Source: Candidatus Avibacteroides avistercoris (GTDB lineage Bacteria > Bacteroidota > Bacteroidia > Bacteroidales > Bacteroidaceae). Taken from it: DNA of 40,963 bases. Of this stretch, positions 19,261 to 29,306 are shown piece after piece. Within the stretch, counting starts at the first letter, position 1. Every line of letters starts with the position of its first letter. A program made the position numbers and the translations under genes. The stretch is from NCBI GenBank assembly GCA_020012075.1, contig DWUP01000011.1, positions 1-40,963 on the forward strand. Direction: 5' to 3'. The notes below the pieces were generated by a model that worked only from the letters and a program-made list of their open reading frames with translations, did no database searches and was not told the DNA's origin.

Positions 19261-22200
19261 ATGGATGTAAAGAAATTCCCCGAATATTCCCGATTCGACC
19301 TCTCACAAATCAACAAAGACGTGTTGAAGAAGTGGGATGACAGCGACATCTTCCATCGCAGCATGAAGATAAGAGAAGGCGCACCGTCATTTGTGTTCTA
19401 CGAAGGCCCCCCGTCGGCCAATGGGATGCCGGGCATCCATCACGTGCTGTCACGCACGATCAAGGACATCTTCTGCCGCTACAAGACGATGAAGGGCTTC
19501 CACGTCAAGCGCAAAGCCGGGTGGGACACGCACGGACTGCCCGTCGAGCTCGGAGTGGAGAAGACTCTGGGGATAACCAAAGAGGACATAGGCAAGAAGA
19601 TCAGCATAGCCGAATACAACGCCACATGCCGCAAGGAAGTGATGAAATACACCAAGGAGTGGTCGGACCTGACACACAGGATGGGCTATTGGGTGGACTT
19701 GGACGACCCCTACATCACCTACGACAACCGCTACATCGAGACACTGTGGTGGCTGTTGCGCCAGTTGTATGACAAAGGCCTCCTCTACAAAGGCTACACC
19801 ATACAGCCCTATTCACCCGCAGCCGGCACAGGACTCAGCTCACACGAGCTCAACCAGCCCGGATGCTACCGCGACGTCAAGGACACGACGGTGACGGCAC
19901 AATTCCTCATCACCACGCCCAAGGGAGAGATGACCGGATGGGGCAACCCCTACTTCCTCGCATGGACGACCACGCCGTGGACACTGCCGTCCAACACGGC
20001 ACTCTGCGTAGGACCCAAGATTGACTATGTGGCAGTGCAGACCTACAATCCATACACCGGCGAACCGATGACCGCCGTGCTTGCCAAAGCCCTCGTCGCA
20101 TCCAACTTCAACCCCAAAGGCGAGGGACTCGACCTCGACTCCTACAAGAAAGGCGACAAGGTCGTGCCCTACCGCATCGTGGCCGAATACAAAGGCACAG
20201 AACTCGAAGGGATGCAATATGAGCAACTGCTGCCGTGGGTCAATCCCGGCGAAGGAGCATTCAGGGTGATCCTTGGCGACTACGTCTCGACCGATGACGG
20301 TACAGGCATAGTCCACATCGCGCCGACATTCGGTGCAGATGACGCATTCGTGGCCAAAGCCGCAGGAGTGCCGCCACTGCAACTCATCAACAAGCGTGGC
20401 GAAGCACGCCCGATGGTAGACCTGACCGGCAAATTCTATCCGCTCGACGAACTCGACGAAGACTTCGTGCGCCGCTCGGTCAATGTCGGGCTGTATAAGC
20501 AATACGAAGGACGCTTCGTCAAGAATGCCTACGACCCCAACCTGACGGACAAGGACGAGACACTCGACATCTCGATTTGCATGGAGCTGAAAGCTGCCAA
20601 CAAGGCGTTCAAGATAGAGAAGCACACACACAACTATCCGCACTGCTGGCGCACCGACAAGCCTATCATCTACTATCCGCTCGACAGCTGGTTTATCAGA
20701 TCCACCGCCTGCAAAGACAGGATGATAGCCCTCAACAAGACTATCAACTGGAAACCCGAATCGACAGGCACAGGCCGCTTCGGCAAATGGCTGGAGAGCC
20801 TCAACGACTGGAATCTGAGCCGCTCGCGCTATTGGGGCACCCCGCTCCCGATCTGGCGCACCGAAGACAACAGCGAGGAGAAATGCATCGGCTCGGTAGA
20901 AGAATTATACAACGAAATCGAGAAAGCCGTCGCAGCCGGCGTAATGAAAGAAAACCCGTTCAAAGACTTCACGCCGGGGCTGTATACCAAGGACAACTAT
21001 GACAAAATCGACCTGCACCGCCCCTACGTGGATGACATCACACTCATCTCACCAAGCGGCCGTCCGATGTACAGGGAAAAAGACTTGATTGACGTATGGT
21101 TTGACTCAGGCTCAATGCCGTTCGCACAAGCACACTACCCCTTCGAACATAAAGAGGAAGTGGACAAACACATAGTCTATCCGGCAGATTTCATCGCCGA
21201 GGGCGTGGACCAGACACGCGGATGGTTCTATACACTCCATGCCATCTCGACCATGGTCTTCGACCAAGTGTCATTCAAAGCAGTCATCTCAAACGGTCTT
21301 GTACTGGACAAAAACGGCAATAAGATGTCCAAGCGATTGGGCAATGCCGTAGACCCGTTCAAGACAATAGAAGAAAACGGCTCCGACCCGTTGCGATGGT
21401 ATATAATAACCAATGCATCGCCATGGGACAACCTGAAATTTGACATGGAAGGTGTAGAAGAAGTCAAGAGGAAATTCTTCGGGACGCTCTACAACACCTA
21501 CTCGTTCTTTGCCCTCTATGCCAATGTGGATGGCTTCGACGCCAACGCCGCAAGCATACCCCTCGACGAACGCCCGGAAATAGACAGATGGATTCTGTCA
21601 GAGCTCAATTCACTCATCAGGGACGTGCAACGCAACCTCGATGACTACGAGCCGACCAAAGCAGGACGCCTCATCTCGGCATTCGTCAATGACAATCTGT
21701 CCAACTGGTACGTGCGCCTCAACCGCAAACGCTTCTGGGGAGGCGGACAAAGCAAAGACAAGACCTCGGCCTACGAGACACTCTACACCTGCCTGCTCAC
21801 AGTGGCAAAACTGATGGCACCGATAGCACCGTTCTACGCCGACAGGCTCTATTGCGACCTGACCGGATGCACCCCAGACAAGGCACAGGCATCTGTACAC
21901 CTGACAGAATTCCCTGTCTGCGACGAGGCCGCCATCGACACACAATTGGAACGCAAGATGGAGCTGGCACAGCAAATCACATCGATGGTACTCGCACTGC
22001 GCCGCAAGGTAAACATCAAAGTGCGGCAGCCACTGCAGTCCATCATGATACCGGTCAGCAGCGACCCCACGCTCAAAGCACACATCGAGGCTGTCAAGAC
22101 ACTCATACTCAATGAAGTCAATGTCAAGGAGCTGAACTACGTAGACAACACCTCCGGCATATTGGTCAAGAGTGCAAAATGCGACTTCAAGAAACTCGGA

Positions 22201-22686
22201 CCAAAATTCGGCAAACAGATGAAAGATGTCAGCAAATTCGTAGCCGGCATGACACAGGACGACATTGTCAAATTGGAGACTGACGGTGCTATAACCTTCG
22301 AGCTCAACGGCCAGCCGGTCACATTGACGACAGAGGATATAGAAATACACAATGAAGATATCCCGGGATGGCTCGTGGCCAACGAAGGCAAGCTGACAGT
22401 GGCACTGGAAGTAGAACTGACCGATGAGCTGAGGCATGAAGGCATAGCGCGTGAATTGGTAAACCGCATACAGAACATGCGCAAATCCAGCAACTTCGAC
22501 ATCACAGACAAGATCAATGTGGCCATAAGCCGAAATGAAACCATTGAAATTGTCATCAAGCAATATAATACATATATTTGCAACCAAGTTTTAGCTGAGA
22601 ATATCACAATCAGCGACAACCTTGCCAACGGTGTCGAAGCAGACCTCGACTTTGCTGTCGTCAAAATTGCAGTAGAAAAAATATAA
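19261..22686 (+). CDS. ileS: Isoleucine--tRNA ligase
   Basis: FYEGPPSANGMPGIHHVLSRTIKD, GWDTHGLPVE, NKMSKRLGN; start is ATG 19261 (ORF-track start 19222 lies inside the promoter). Confidence 0.96.
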   Translation: MDVKKFPEYSRFDLSQINKDVLKKWDDSDIFHRSMKIREGAPSFVFYEGPPSANGMPGIHHVLSRTIKDIFCRYKTMKGFHVKRKAGWDTHGLPVELGVEKTLGITKEDIGKKISIAEYNATCRKEVMKYTKEWSDLTHRMGYWVDLDDPYITYDNRYIETLWWLLRQLYDKGLLYKGYTIQPYSPAAGTGLSSHELNQPGCYRDVKDTTVTAQFLITTPKGEMTGWGNPYFLAWTTTPWTLPSNTALCVGPKIDYVAVQTYNPYTGEPMTAVLAKALVASNFNPKGEGLDLDSYKKGDKVVPYRIVAEYKGTELEGMQYEQLLPWVNPGEGAFRVILGDYVSTDDGTGIVHIAPTFGADDAFVAKAAGVPPLQLINKRGEARPMVDLTGKFYPLDELDEDFVRRSVNVGLYKQYEGRFVKNAYDPNLTDKDETLDISICMELKAANKAFKIEKHTHNYPHCWRTDKPIIYYPLDSWFIRSTACKDRMIALNKTINWKPESTGTGRFGKWLESLNDWNLSRSRYWGTPLPIWRTEDNSEEKCIGSVEELYNEIEKAVAAGVMKENPFKDFTPGLYTKDNYDKIDLHRPYVDDITLISPSGRPMYREKDLIDVWFDSGSMPFAQAHYPFEHKEEVDKHIVYPADFIAEGVDQTRGWFYTLHAISTMVFDQVSFKAVISNGLVLDKNGNKMSKRLGNAVDPFKTIEENGSDPLRWYIITNASPWDNLKFDMEGVEEVKRKFFGTLYNTYSFFALYANVDGFDANAASIPLDERPEIDRWILSELNSLIRDVQRNLDDYEPTKAGRLISAFVNDNLSNWYVRLNRKRFWGGGQSKDKTSAYETLYTCLLTVAKLMAPIAPFYADRLYCDLTGCTPDKAQASVHLTEFPVCDEAAIDTQLERKMELAQQITSMVLALRRKVNIKVRQPLQSIMIPVSSDPTLKAHIEAVKTLILNEVNVKELNYVDNTSGILVKSAKCDFKKLGPKFGKQMKDVSKFVAGMTQDDIVKLETDGAITFELNGQPVTLTTEDIEIHNEDIPGWLVANEGKLTVALEVELTDELRHEGIARELVNRIQNMRKSSNFDITDKINVAISRNETIEIVIKQYNTYICNQVLAENITISDNLANGVEADLDFAVVKIAVEKI

Positions 22687-22705
22687 CCTGATCAAAAACA
22701 AAACC

Positions 22706-23086
22706 ATGAGCGAGAAGACCAGATACTCGGATGAAGAATTGGAAGAATTCAGAAAGATCATCTTAGAGAAACTGAACAAAGCACAAAAGGACTACGATGA
22801 ATTGCGCCAAAGCATGATGAACAAGGATGGCAACAACATCAATGACACATCACCCACATACAAAAATCTGGAGGAAGGCGCCAATACTCTCTGCCGTGAA
22901 GAGACCGGACAACTGGCACAGAGACAATTGAAATTCATCCAAAGCCTGAAAGCTGCGTTAGTAAGAATCGAAAACAAGACTTACGGCATCTGTCGCGAAA
23001 CCGGCAAACTAATCCCGGCAGAGAGGCTTCGTGCTGTGCCACACGCCACTCTGAGCATAGAGGCAAAGAACAATAAGAAACATTAA
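22706..23086 (+). CDS. TraR/DksA C4-type zinc-finger family protein
   Basis: 126 aa; coiled-coil then YGICRETGKLIPAERLRAVPHATLSIEAK. Confidence 0.88.
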   Translation: MSEKTRYSDEELEEFRKIILEKLNKAQKDYDELRQSMMNKDGNNINDTSPTYKNLEEGANTLCREETGQLAQRQLKFIQSLKAALVRIENKTYGICRETGKLIPAERLRAVPHATLSIEAKNNKKH

Positions 23087-23090
23087 GGAC

Positions 23091-23119
23091 TGCCGCACCG
23101 GACGATGTCCGGTGCGGCA
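23091..23119 (+). terminator. Strong GC hairpin between the dksA-like gene and lspA (terminator or attenuator)
   Basis: TGCCGCACCGGAC GAT GTCCGGTGCGGCA, 13-bp perfect stem; weak T tract TCAATTTTG. Confidence 0.6.
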
Positions 23120-23133
23120 TCAATTTTGACCGA

Positions 23134-23763
23134 ATGACAAGACGAGCCAAAAGCACCACCCTATGCATTGCCACAATCATATTGATTGTGATAATTGACC
23201 AATTGATAAAATTCGAAGTCAAGACCAACATGTTCCTAAGGGAGAGCATATACGTTGCCGACTGGTTTCAGATATTTTTCATCGAAAACGACGGCATAGC
23301 ATGGGGACTGCAAATCATGCCACAACTGTTTCTGACGCTGTTCAGACTGATTGCTGTGGGACTGATAGGCTACATGATACACCAATCCGTCAAGCATGAG
23401 GCCAAGACCGGTTTCCTGATTTGCCTGTCACTGATATTTGCCGGTGCTGCGGGCAACATAATCGACAATGTGTTCTACGGAGCCATATATACCGAAAGTA
23501 CCCCGTTCACAAAAGCCACACTGACCGCAGTAGGGCAAGGATACGGAGGCTGGATGCACGGGAAAGTGGTGGATATGTTTTATTTCCCCATTATCGACAC
23601 CTACTGGCCCGAATGGATGCCTTTCGTAGGCGGCGAGCATTTCATTTTCTTCAGCCCCGTGTTCAACTTTGCCGACGCATCCATCAGCTGCGGCGTCATA
23701 GCCCTGCTATTGTTTTATGGCAAATACTTAAACCGTCTGTTGAATGGCAAGAAGGGCGACTAA
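23134..23763 (+). CDS. lspA: Lipoprotein signal peptidase (signal peptidase II)
   Basis: IVIIDQLIKFEVK, GAAGNIIDNVFYG, FPIIDTYWPEWMPF, FNFADASISCG. Confidence 0.92.
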   Translation: MTRRAKSTTLCIATIILIVIIDQLIKFEVKTNMFLRESIYVADWFQIFFIENDGIAWGLQIMPQLFLTLFRLIAVGLIGYMIHQSVKHEAKTGFLICLSLIFAGAAGNIIDNVFYGAIYTESTPFTKATLTAVGQGYGGWMHGKVVDMFYFPIIDTYWPEWMPFVGGEHFIFFSPVFNFADASISCGVIALLLFYGKYLNRLLNGKKGD

Positions 23764-24514
23764 CATATATATAAGCCTTTGCTTCGCAGCAATACTGGCC
23801 GCAGGATGCAGGGACAAGATGCCAGAAAACGTCATCCCGCCCGACAAGATGGAGGAATTGCTCTATGACTATCACTTGGCACAATCAGTGGCGTCCGACA
23901 TCAACTATGCGCAGAAATACAAAAAAGAGCCATACAAGAATTATGCTCTGGCAAAACACGGCATAGATGAAGCCGTTTTCGATTCATCCATGGCCTGGTA
24001 CTCCAGACACACCGGACAGATAGTCCAGATCTATGAAAACGTAGAGCGGCGCGTCAGCAGCCGTCTGGACGCCATCGAGAGCGTACTGAGGATGCGTGAG
24101 AACAAGTTTGTCAAGGCCATATCGGCAGACACGGCAGACATCTGGGGAGGAATGAAAGAATACACATTGTCCACGCTGCCCAACAAATCTTTGGTTTTGT
24201 TTGACGAAAAGGCTGACACCACCTTCCATCCGGGCGACAAGGTCATGCTCAAGGCACAATATGACATCACCGGCGGCAGCGCACCAGTGACACTGCTGAC
24301 GGCCGTCACGATGAGCTATAAAAACGACTCGACGCAAACCGTCGCACTCAACACGACCGAGAGCCGCACCGACTCTATTGTGATAGAGACTCGGGACGCA
24401 AGACTTGACAAAATAGCCCTGTCATTTTACCTCACGACGTCAGAGCCATGCTGCAGCACCATGACAGCCACGGTCAAAGGGATAGAGTTCTGGCGCTATC
24501 ACAAGCAGAAGTGA
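23744..24514 (+). CDS. DUF4296 domain lipoprotein
   Basis: Lipobox LAAGC; IPPDKMEELLYDYHLAQSVASD typical of DUF4296; overlaps lspA by 20 nt. Confidence 0.8.
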   Translation: MARRATNIYISLCFAAILAAGCRDKMPENVIPPDKMEELLYDYHLAQSVASDINYAQKYKKEPYKNYALAKHGIDEAVFDSSMAWYSRHTGQIVQIYENVERRVSSRLDAIESVLRMRENKFVKAISADTADIWGGMKEYTLSTLPNKSLVLFDEKADTTFHPGDKVMLKAQYDITGGSAPVTLLTAVTMSYKNDSTQTVALNTTESRTDSIVIETRDARLDKIALSFYLTTSEPCCSTMTATVKGIEFWRYHKQK

Positions 24515-25069
24515 TCAATAGGTCTTCCAAGCATTCGCATGCTTGGCATTATGCTTCTTTGCCCTGTAAGTCTTGCTGAATATCGACTGCAATATATCTT
24601 CCATCGAAAAACTGATGACGAATCCTGCCCCGCCCGATGTCGCAGTGCTGAAACGCCCTATGCTGAACGGCACATAGACGTTTTGTTTCACCGCCCTTGG
24701 GAGTTTCATCATGCCGGCCATAGTCTGCCAATGTATAGGGTCCTCGTCGTATCTCGTGAAGCAATTATAAGGTTTCAGTGTCAGCATCGGTGCCTCACCG
24801 TCATCAATATATGACTGCGGGAGATGACGCACGCCGAGAAACAATGACAAGCTGTCGCTCATCTCCGGCTTCACACCGAAATTGAGGTCAAAATTGATTT
24901 CAAACGGCAAGTCGATACGCACCGAGTCACCCGCCACGGCATCCCTTGCCACTCCCTGCGGGGTCGTATGCAAGGAGCAAAAAGGTAGTATGATAATGCT
25001 AATGGCAAGCAACCATTTTCCAATGGGGCAGGATGATTTTTGCTCGGATGTCGGCAGTCGCATTGGCAT
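24515..25069 (-). CDS. Hypothetical exported protein
   Basis: ~185 aa with N-terminal hydrophobic segment; start probably MPMRLPTSE (25069) rather than 25120; no family recognised. Confidence 0.55.
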   Translation of the reverse strand: MPMRLPTSEQKSSCPIGKWLLAISIIILPFCSLHTTPQGVARDAVAGDSVRIDLPFEINFDLNFGVKPEMSDSLSLFLGVRHLPQSYIDDGEAPMLTLKPYNCFTRYDEDPIHWQTMAGMMKLPRAVKQNVYVPFSIGRFSTATSGGAGFVISFSMEDILQSIFSKTYRAKKHNAKHANAWKTY

Positions 25070-25232
25070 ATAAGCGATGATTGTTTCGCAGCTAAAGATA
25101 GCAAGTCTGACCGCCAACACACGTCACTGCCGCGCCGGAGTTATGATGATTTAACCTAATATAATAGATAGCAATAATACGCCTGACACACCGTGACGGC
25201 GGCCATGACGTGCCGCCGCGGCAATCGGCACA

Positions 25233-26993
25233 TCAGTCAAAATGCAAGTCAAAAGCCTTGACCAGCTCGGCGACATCTGCATTTTTTGCCTGCAACTCCT
25301 GCAACTTTTCCTTTGGCGAAACGGCAATCTTTATCTCTCCACGTTCCATTACAGACACTTGCATTGCAAGATTCGCATTGTGCAATTCCTTACGCAGGGT
25401 CGCTACAATGTCATTCTGCCTCTCGCAAATCATGTCACGCACCCTGTCTGTCTCGACTTTGACTTCAAATGTCGTGTCAGAAATCATGCGGGGGGTCATA
25501 TTCAGCATCCTCGCACTTATGGCCTTGTCTTCCAGAGGCATCTTGTTGGCATACACACGCCACTGGATGCCCAGTTCATTGTCATCGACAGGGCTGTTCG
25601 CCGCCACGCCGGCCTCATCGGATGATTGCTGTTGTTCCACTGCAGTCTGCTGCCCGGCGGGCGCGGGCTTGACCGCAGTAAATCCCTTTATCGAGAATCC
25701 TACTCCCTGCGACCTTCCGGCGGCCGTCCTGTGATAGTCCGGCTTGGGTTCGCTCGCGACCTGTCGCGGCACGGGCTGTGGGGCGGGTTCTTGCTTTTCA
25801 CTTGGCTGCTGCTTTTTGTCTGCCGCACGCTCACCGGCACTGACGGCAAACACTGGTTTCAATTCTGCGGGGCGGTGCCCCGCATACGGGTCTTCGCCTT
25901 CATCACCCAACTGCGAGACGAGAATCAATGTCAGCTCGACTTGCAGGCGCTTGTTCCTGCTTTGCTTATACTGCATATCGCACTGATTGACGAGTCTCAT
26001 GGCACTGTATATAAACTTCTGTGAGAACTTCATCGCCTGCTCGTGATAGCGGCGGCGGACATCATCGGGTGCGTCGAGCAACGGCAGTGTCACAGCATCG
26101 CGGCTGACGAGCAGATTGCGCAGATGGTCATTGAGTCCACCTATGAACTGGCCCGGGTCAAAACCTTTCTTTATGACATCATCGAGCAGCAACAGTATCT
26201 GCGGCACGTCATGCTCCTTCACTTTATCCATTACGTGGAAATAATGGTCATAGTCGATGACATTCAGATTGGCAAGTGCTGCGGCATAGGTCACCCGCCC
26301 ACTGCCGTAGCTGGCCACTTGGTCAAAGATCGAAAGGGCGTCACGCATGCCACCATCCGCCTTGCGCGCGATGAGATTGAGTGCCTCCTCCTCGACTTCT
26401 ATACCCTCTGAAGCGGCCACATGCTTCAGATGCGACATGATGTCAGCCACTTCCATGCGGCTGAAATCATATATCTGGCAGCGTGACAATATCGTGGGCA
26501 GCAGCTTATGCTTCTCGGTGGTGGCGAGTATGAATATGGCATAAGAGGGCGGTTCCTCCAATGTCTTGAGGAAGGCATTGAATGCCGCCGCACTGAGCAT
26601 GTGCACCTCGTCGATGATATACACTTTGTATTTGCCGATTTGCGGCGGGACTTGCACCTGTTCGATTATCATTCTTATGTCATCCACCGAGTTGTTTGAG
26701 GCAGCATCAAGCTCGTAAATATTCATTGACCTGCCCTCGTTGAAAGCCATGCACGATTCACATTCGTTGCAAGCCTCGCCATCGTGGGGGTTAAGACAGT
26801 TGATATTCTTGGCGAATATGCGCGCACAAGTCGTCTTGCCCACACCCCGCGGGCCGCAAAACAGATAGGCATGGGCCAGTTTGCCGCTCACTATCGAATT
26901 CTTGAGCGTCGTCGTCAATGCTCCCTGCCCTACCACATCGTCAAATCTCGCCGGGCGATACTTGCGTGCAGAGACCAGATATTGTTGTTCCAT
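25233..26993 (-). CDS. dnaX: DNA polymerase III subunit gamma/tau
   Basis: YRPARFDDVVGQGALTTTLKNSI, FCGPRGVGKTTCARIFAKNINC, zinc-binding cysteines; start MEQQYLVSARKY. Confidence 0.94.
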   Translation of the reverse strand: MEQQYLVSARKYRPARFDDVVGQGALTTTLKNSIVSGKLAHAYLFCGPRGVGKTTCARIFAKNINCLNPHDGEACNECESCMAFNEGRSMNIYELDAASNNSVDDIRMIIEQVQVPPQIGKYKVYIIDEVHMLSAAAFNAFLKTLEEPPSYAIFILATTEKHKLLPTILSRCQIYDFSRMEVADIMSHLKHVAASEGIEVEEEALNLIARKADGGMRDALSIFDQVASYGSGRVTYAAALANLNVIDYDHYFHVMDKVKEHDVPQILLLLDDVIKKGFDPGQFIGGLNDHLRNLLVSRDAVTLPLLDAPDDVRRRYHEQAMKFSQKFIYSAMRLVNQCDMQYKQSRNKRLQVELTLILVSQLGDEGEDPYAGHRPAELKPVFAVSAGERAADKKQQPSEKQEPAPQPVPRQVASEPKPDYHRTAAGRSQGVGFSIKGFTAVKPAPAGQQTAVEQQQSSDEAGVAANSPVDDNELGIQWRVYANKMPLEDKAISARMLNMTPRMISDTTFEVKVETDRVRDMICERQNDIVATLRKELHNANLAMQVSVMERGEIKIAVSPKEKLQELQAKNADVAELVKAFDLHFD

Positions 26994-27070
26994 AAAATAA
27001 AACGGATGAATGTCAGCTGACAAATTTACATTTAATTTCCACGTAAAGACTTACTCCCAAATATTATTTC

Positions 27071-27078
27071 TAATTTTG
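27071..27078 (+). promoter_or_regulatory. -7 element TAATTTTG
   Basis: TAnnTTTG match upstream of the 27117 gene. Confidence 0.45.
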
Positions 27079-27116
27079 CAGGCATAAAAGCAACGAGTCA
27101 CACAAAATCTTAGAGG

Positions 27117-27416
27117 ATGGGGAAACTACGCAAAATCTGGGTACTAATCAAGCGACACAAGTATCTGATTGTCCTTTTGGTTTTCACCATACACATCACT
27201 TTCTTTGATGATAACAACCTTATGGTCAGATTCAAGAACAAGATGACCATCAGCGAGCTGCAAAAAGAGATAGACCGCTATGACAGCGAATATGATAAAA
27301 GCACCAAAATGCTCGAAAGCATCAAGGATGACCCGCAGTCGTTCGAGAGGATTGCCCGCGAAAGGTATCTGATGAAGAAAGAAAACGAAGACATCTATCT
27401 GATAAATAAAAAATGA
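27117..27416 (+). CDS. Septum formation initiator family protein (FtsB/DivIC-like)
   Basis: 99 aa; one TM segment followed by coiled coil, ERIARERYLMKKENEDIYLI. Confidence 0.85.
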   Translation: MGKLRKIWVLIKRHKYLIVLLVFTIHITFFDDNNLMVRFKNKMTISELQKEIDRYDSEYDKSTKMLESIKDDPQSFERIARERYLMKKENEDIYLINKK

Positions 27417-27751
27417 AAAAGCTGGCAGACTTGACATTTATCCTCGGCTCACTCGCCATGCTGACCGCATTGGTGCTGCGTGCCGCCGACATGCGTCAGG
27501 CCGCAGTCATATTCTTGTGCGGCAGTATCCTTGCTGCGATAGGACGGTTGGCCGCCTACCGCCAGCCCGACGACATCACATTGAAGCGTCTCAAGATACA
27601 GCAGGTGATAGCTTCGCTGCTATTCATCGGTTGCGGAGCGTTGATGATGTCAGACCGTCCCGGCAACGAGTGGATAGGCTGCCTGTGCATTGCCACTATC
27701 TTCGAGACCTATTCAGCGTTCAGGATATCATCTATCGAGAAACATAAATGA
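27413..27751 (+). CDS. Hypothetical multi-TM membrane protein
   Basis: 112 aa, four hydrophobic segments; ATGA overlap with upstream gene. Confidence 0.7.
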   Translation: MKKLADLTFILGSLAMLTALVLRAADMRQAAVIFLCGSILAAIGRLAAYRQPDDITLKRLKIQQVIASLLFIGCGALMMSDRPGNEWIGCLCIATIFETYSAFRISSIEKHK

Positions 27752-27820
27752 CAGTCATCCGCAGGCATCGCGGGGCAACAGGAGAACAATCAAACAGACA
27801 CAAACTACATTACATACATT

Positions 27821-29008
27821 ATGGGACTGCTACAAGACAAATTGGCGAAATATGATTTGCCGCAGAGAGTTAAGGCAAAAGGCGTATACCCCTACTTCAG
27901 ATGTATAGAGAGCCAGCAAGACACCGAAGTCATTATGAGTGGCCGCAAAGTGCTTATGTTCGGCTCAAATTCTTACCTCGGGCTTACCAACCATCCCAAA
28001 GTCATTGAAGCCGCTGTCGAGGCTACAAAAAAATATGGCACCGGATGTGCCGGCTCACGATTCCTGAACGGGACTCTCGATCTGCACCTTGAACTCGAGA
28101 AAGAGCTCGCAGAGTTTGTAGGCAAAGAGGAAGCGATAATCTACTCTACGGGCTTCCAAGTCAATCTCGGCGTCGTGTCTTGTCTCACGGGACGTGAGGA
28201 CTACATCATCTGCGACGAGCTTGACCACGCCTCAATCGTCGAAGGGCGCAGGCTGTCATTTTCCAAGGGACTCAAATTCAAGCACAATGACATGGAGTCT
28301 TTGGAGAAAGTTCTCCAAGGGTGCGACCCCGACAGGGTGAAGCTGATAGTCGTGGACGGCGTCTTCAGCATGGAGGGTGACATCGCAAACCTGCCCGAAA
28401 TCACCCGTCTGGCCAAGAAATACAACGCCAATGTAATGGTCGACGAGGCCCACGGACTCGGTGTCCTCGGTGACCACGGGCGCGGCACTTGCAATCACTA
28501 TGGCTTGACAGGCGACGTGGATCTCATCATGGGCACATTCTCCAAATCACTCGCATCCATCGGCGGTTTCATCGCAGCAGACAGTACAATCATCAATTAC
28601 CTGCGGCACAACTCACGCTCCTACATTTTCAGTGCGAGCGCCACACCGGCGGCCACGGCAGCCGCGCGCGCGGCACTGCACATCATGAAGACCGAGCCCG
28701 AGCGCATCCAGCACCTTTGGGACATCACCAACTATGCTTTGGACAGTTTCCGCACCCTTGGCTTCGAAATCGGCAACACATCGACCCCGATCATACCGCT
28801 CTATGTGCGCGACATGGAGAAGACTTTCCTCGTGACAAGGATGCTCTTCGACGAAGGGGTTTTCGTCAATCCGGTCATTCCGCCGGCATGTTCGCCCGAG
28901 GACACACTCATCAGATTCTCCCTCATGGCGACACACACCAAGGAGCAAATAGACATAGCAGTGGACAAACTCTACAAATGCTTCAAGCAGCTCGGCATCC
29001 TCAAATAA
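27821..29008 (+). CDS. spt: Serine palmitoyltransferase (alpha-oxoamine synthase family)
   Basis: MGLLQDKLAKYDLPQRVKAKGVYPYFRCIES..., VDEAHGLGVLG, MGTFSKSLASIGGFIA; N-terminus and length resemble the Bacteroides SPT rather than KBL. Confidence 0.82.
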   Translation: MGLLQDKLAKYDLPQRVKAKGVYPYFRCIESQQDTEVIMSGRKVLMFGSNSYLGLTNHPKVIEAAVEATKKYGTGCAGSRFLNGTLDLHLELEKELAEFVGKEEAIIYSTGFQVNLGVVSCLTGREDYIICDELDHASIVEGRRLSFSKGLKFKHNDMESLEKVLQGCDPDRVKLIVVDGVFSMEGDIANLPEITRLAKKYNANVMVDEAHGLGVLGDHGRGTCNHYGLTGDVDLIMGTFSKSLASIGGFIAADSTIINYLRHNSRSYIFSASATPAATAAARAALHIMKTEPERIQHLWDITNYALDSFRTLGFEIGNTSTPIIPLYVRDMEKTFLVTRMLFDEGVFVNPVIPPACSPEDTLIRFSLMATHTKEQIDIAVDKLYKCFKQLGILK

Positions 29009-29034
29009 TGCCGGCACACGCGAGAGCCTGAGCA

Positions 29035-29079
29035 GACGCCGCCTGAGGGGAAAGCCCCTTCAGGCGGCGTCCGTCTTTT
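29035..29079 (+). terminator. Terminator of spt
   Basis: GACGCCGCCTGAGGGG AAAG CCCCTTCAGGCGGCGTC followed by CGTCTTTTG. Confidence 0.85.
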
Positions 29080-29112
29080 GAGCCGCGGCATCAGACCCCG
29101 TGTGCGACGGCA

Positions 29113-29200
29113 TTGCATGCCAGGTGCCAAAAGGCCGTATGCCATGACCGCTACCACCGTATGCCACCGGCAACAGGGTCAGATGCCACAGCCGCCGGCA
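29113..29200. repeat. Degenerate 22-bp-period array (NNGTATGCCA core)
   Basis: Units begin at 29113, 29135, 29157 and 29179; weaker flanking units at 29091 and 29201. Confidence 0.65.
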
Positions 29201-29306
29201 CCCGGCATGAGTCGCCGGCACTACAAAGACTTTGCAAAAACATTTCAAGGGCAGGGAGAAAAGCCAACGGCTATGCCGTGGCGATACAAGGTCCTACAAT
29301 CATCCG

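Noticed and set aside
21610-22587. 325-aa minus-strand ORF opposite ileS (also 19840-20643, 267 aa)
   Set aside because: Shadow ORFs within the conserved ileS coding sequence, Cys/His/Val-rich antisense composition, no own promoter.
25196-25218. CGGCGGC/GCCGCCG hairpin upstream of the dnaX stop as a terminator
   Set aside because: A stem is present but no T tract on the minus strand; too weak to call a terminator.
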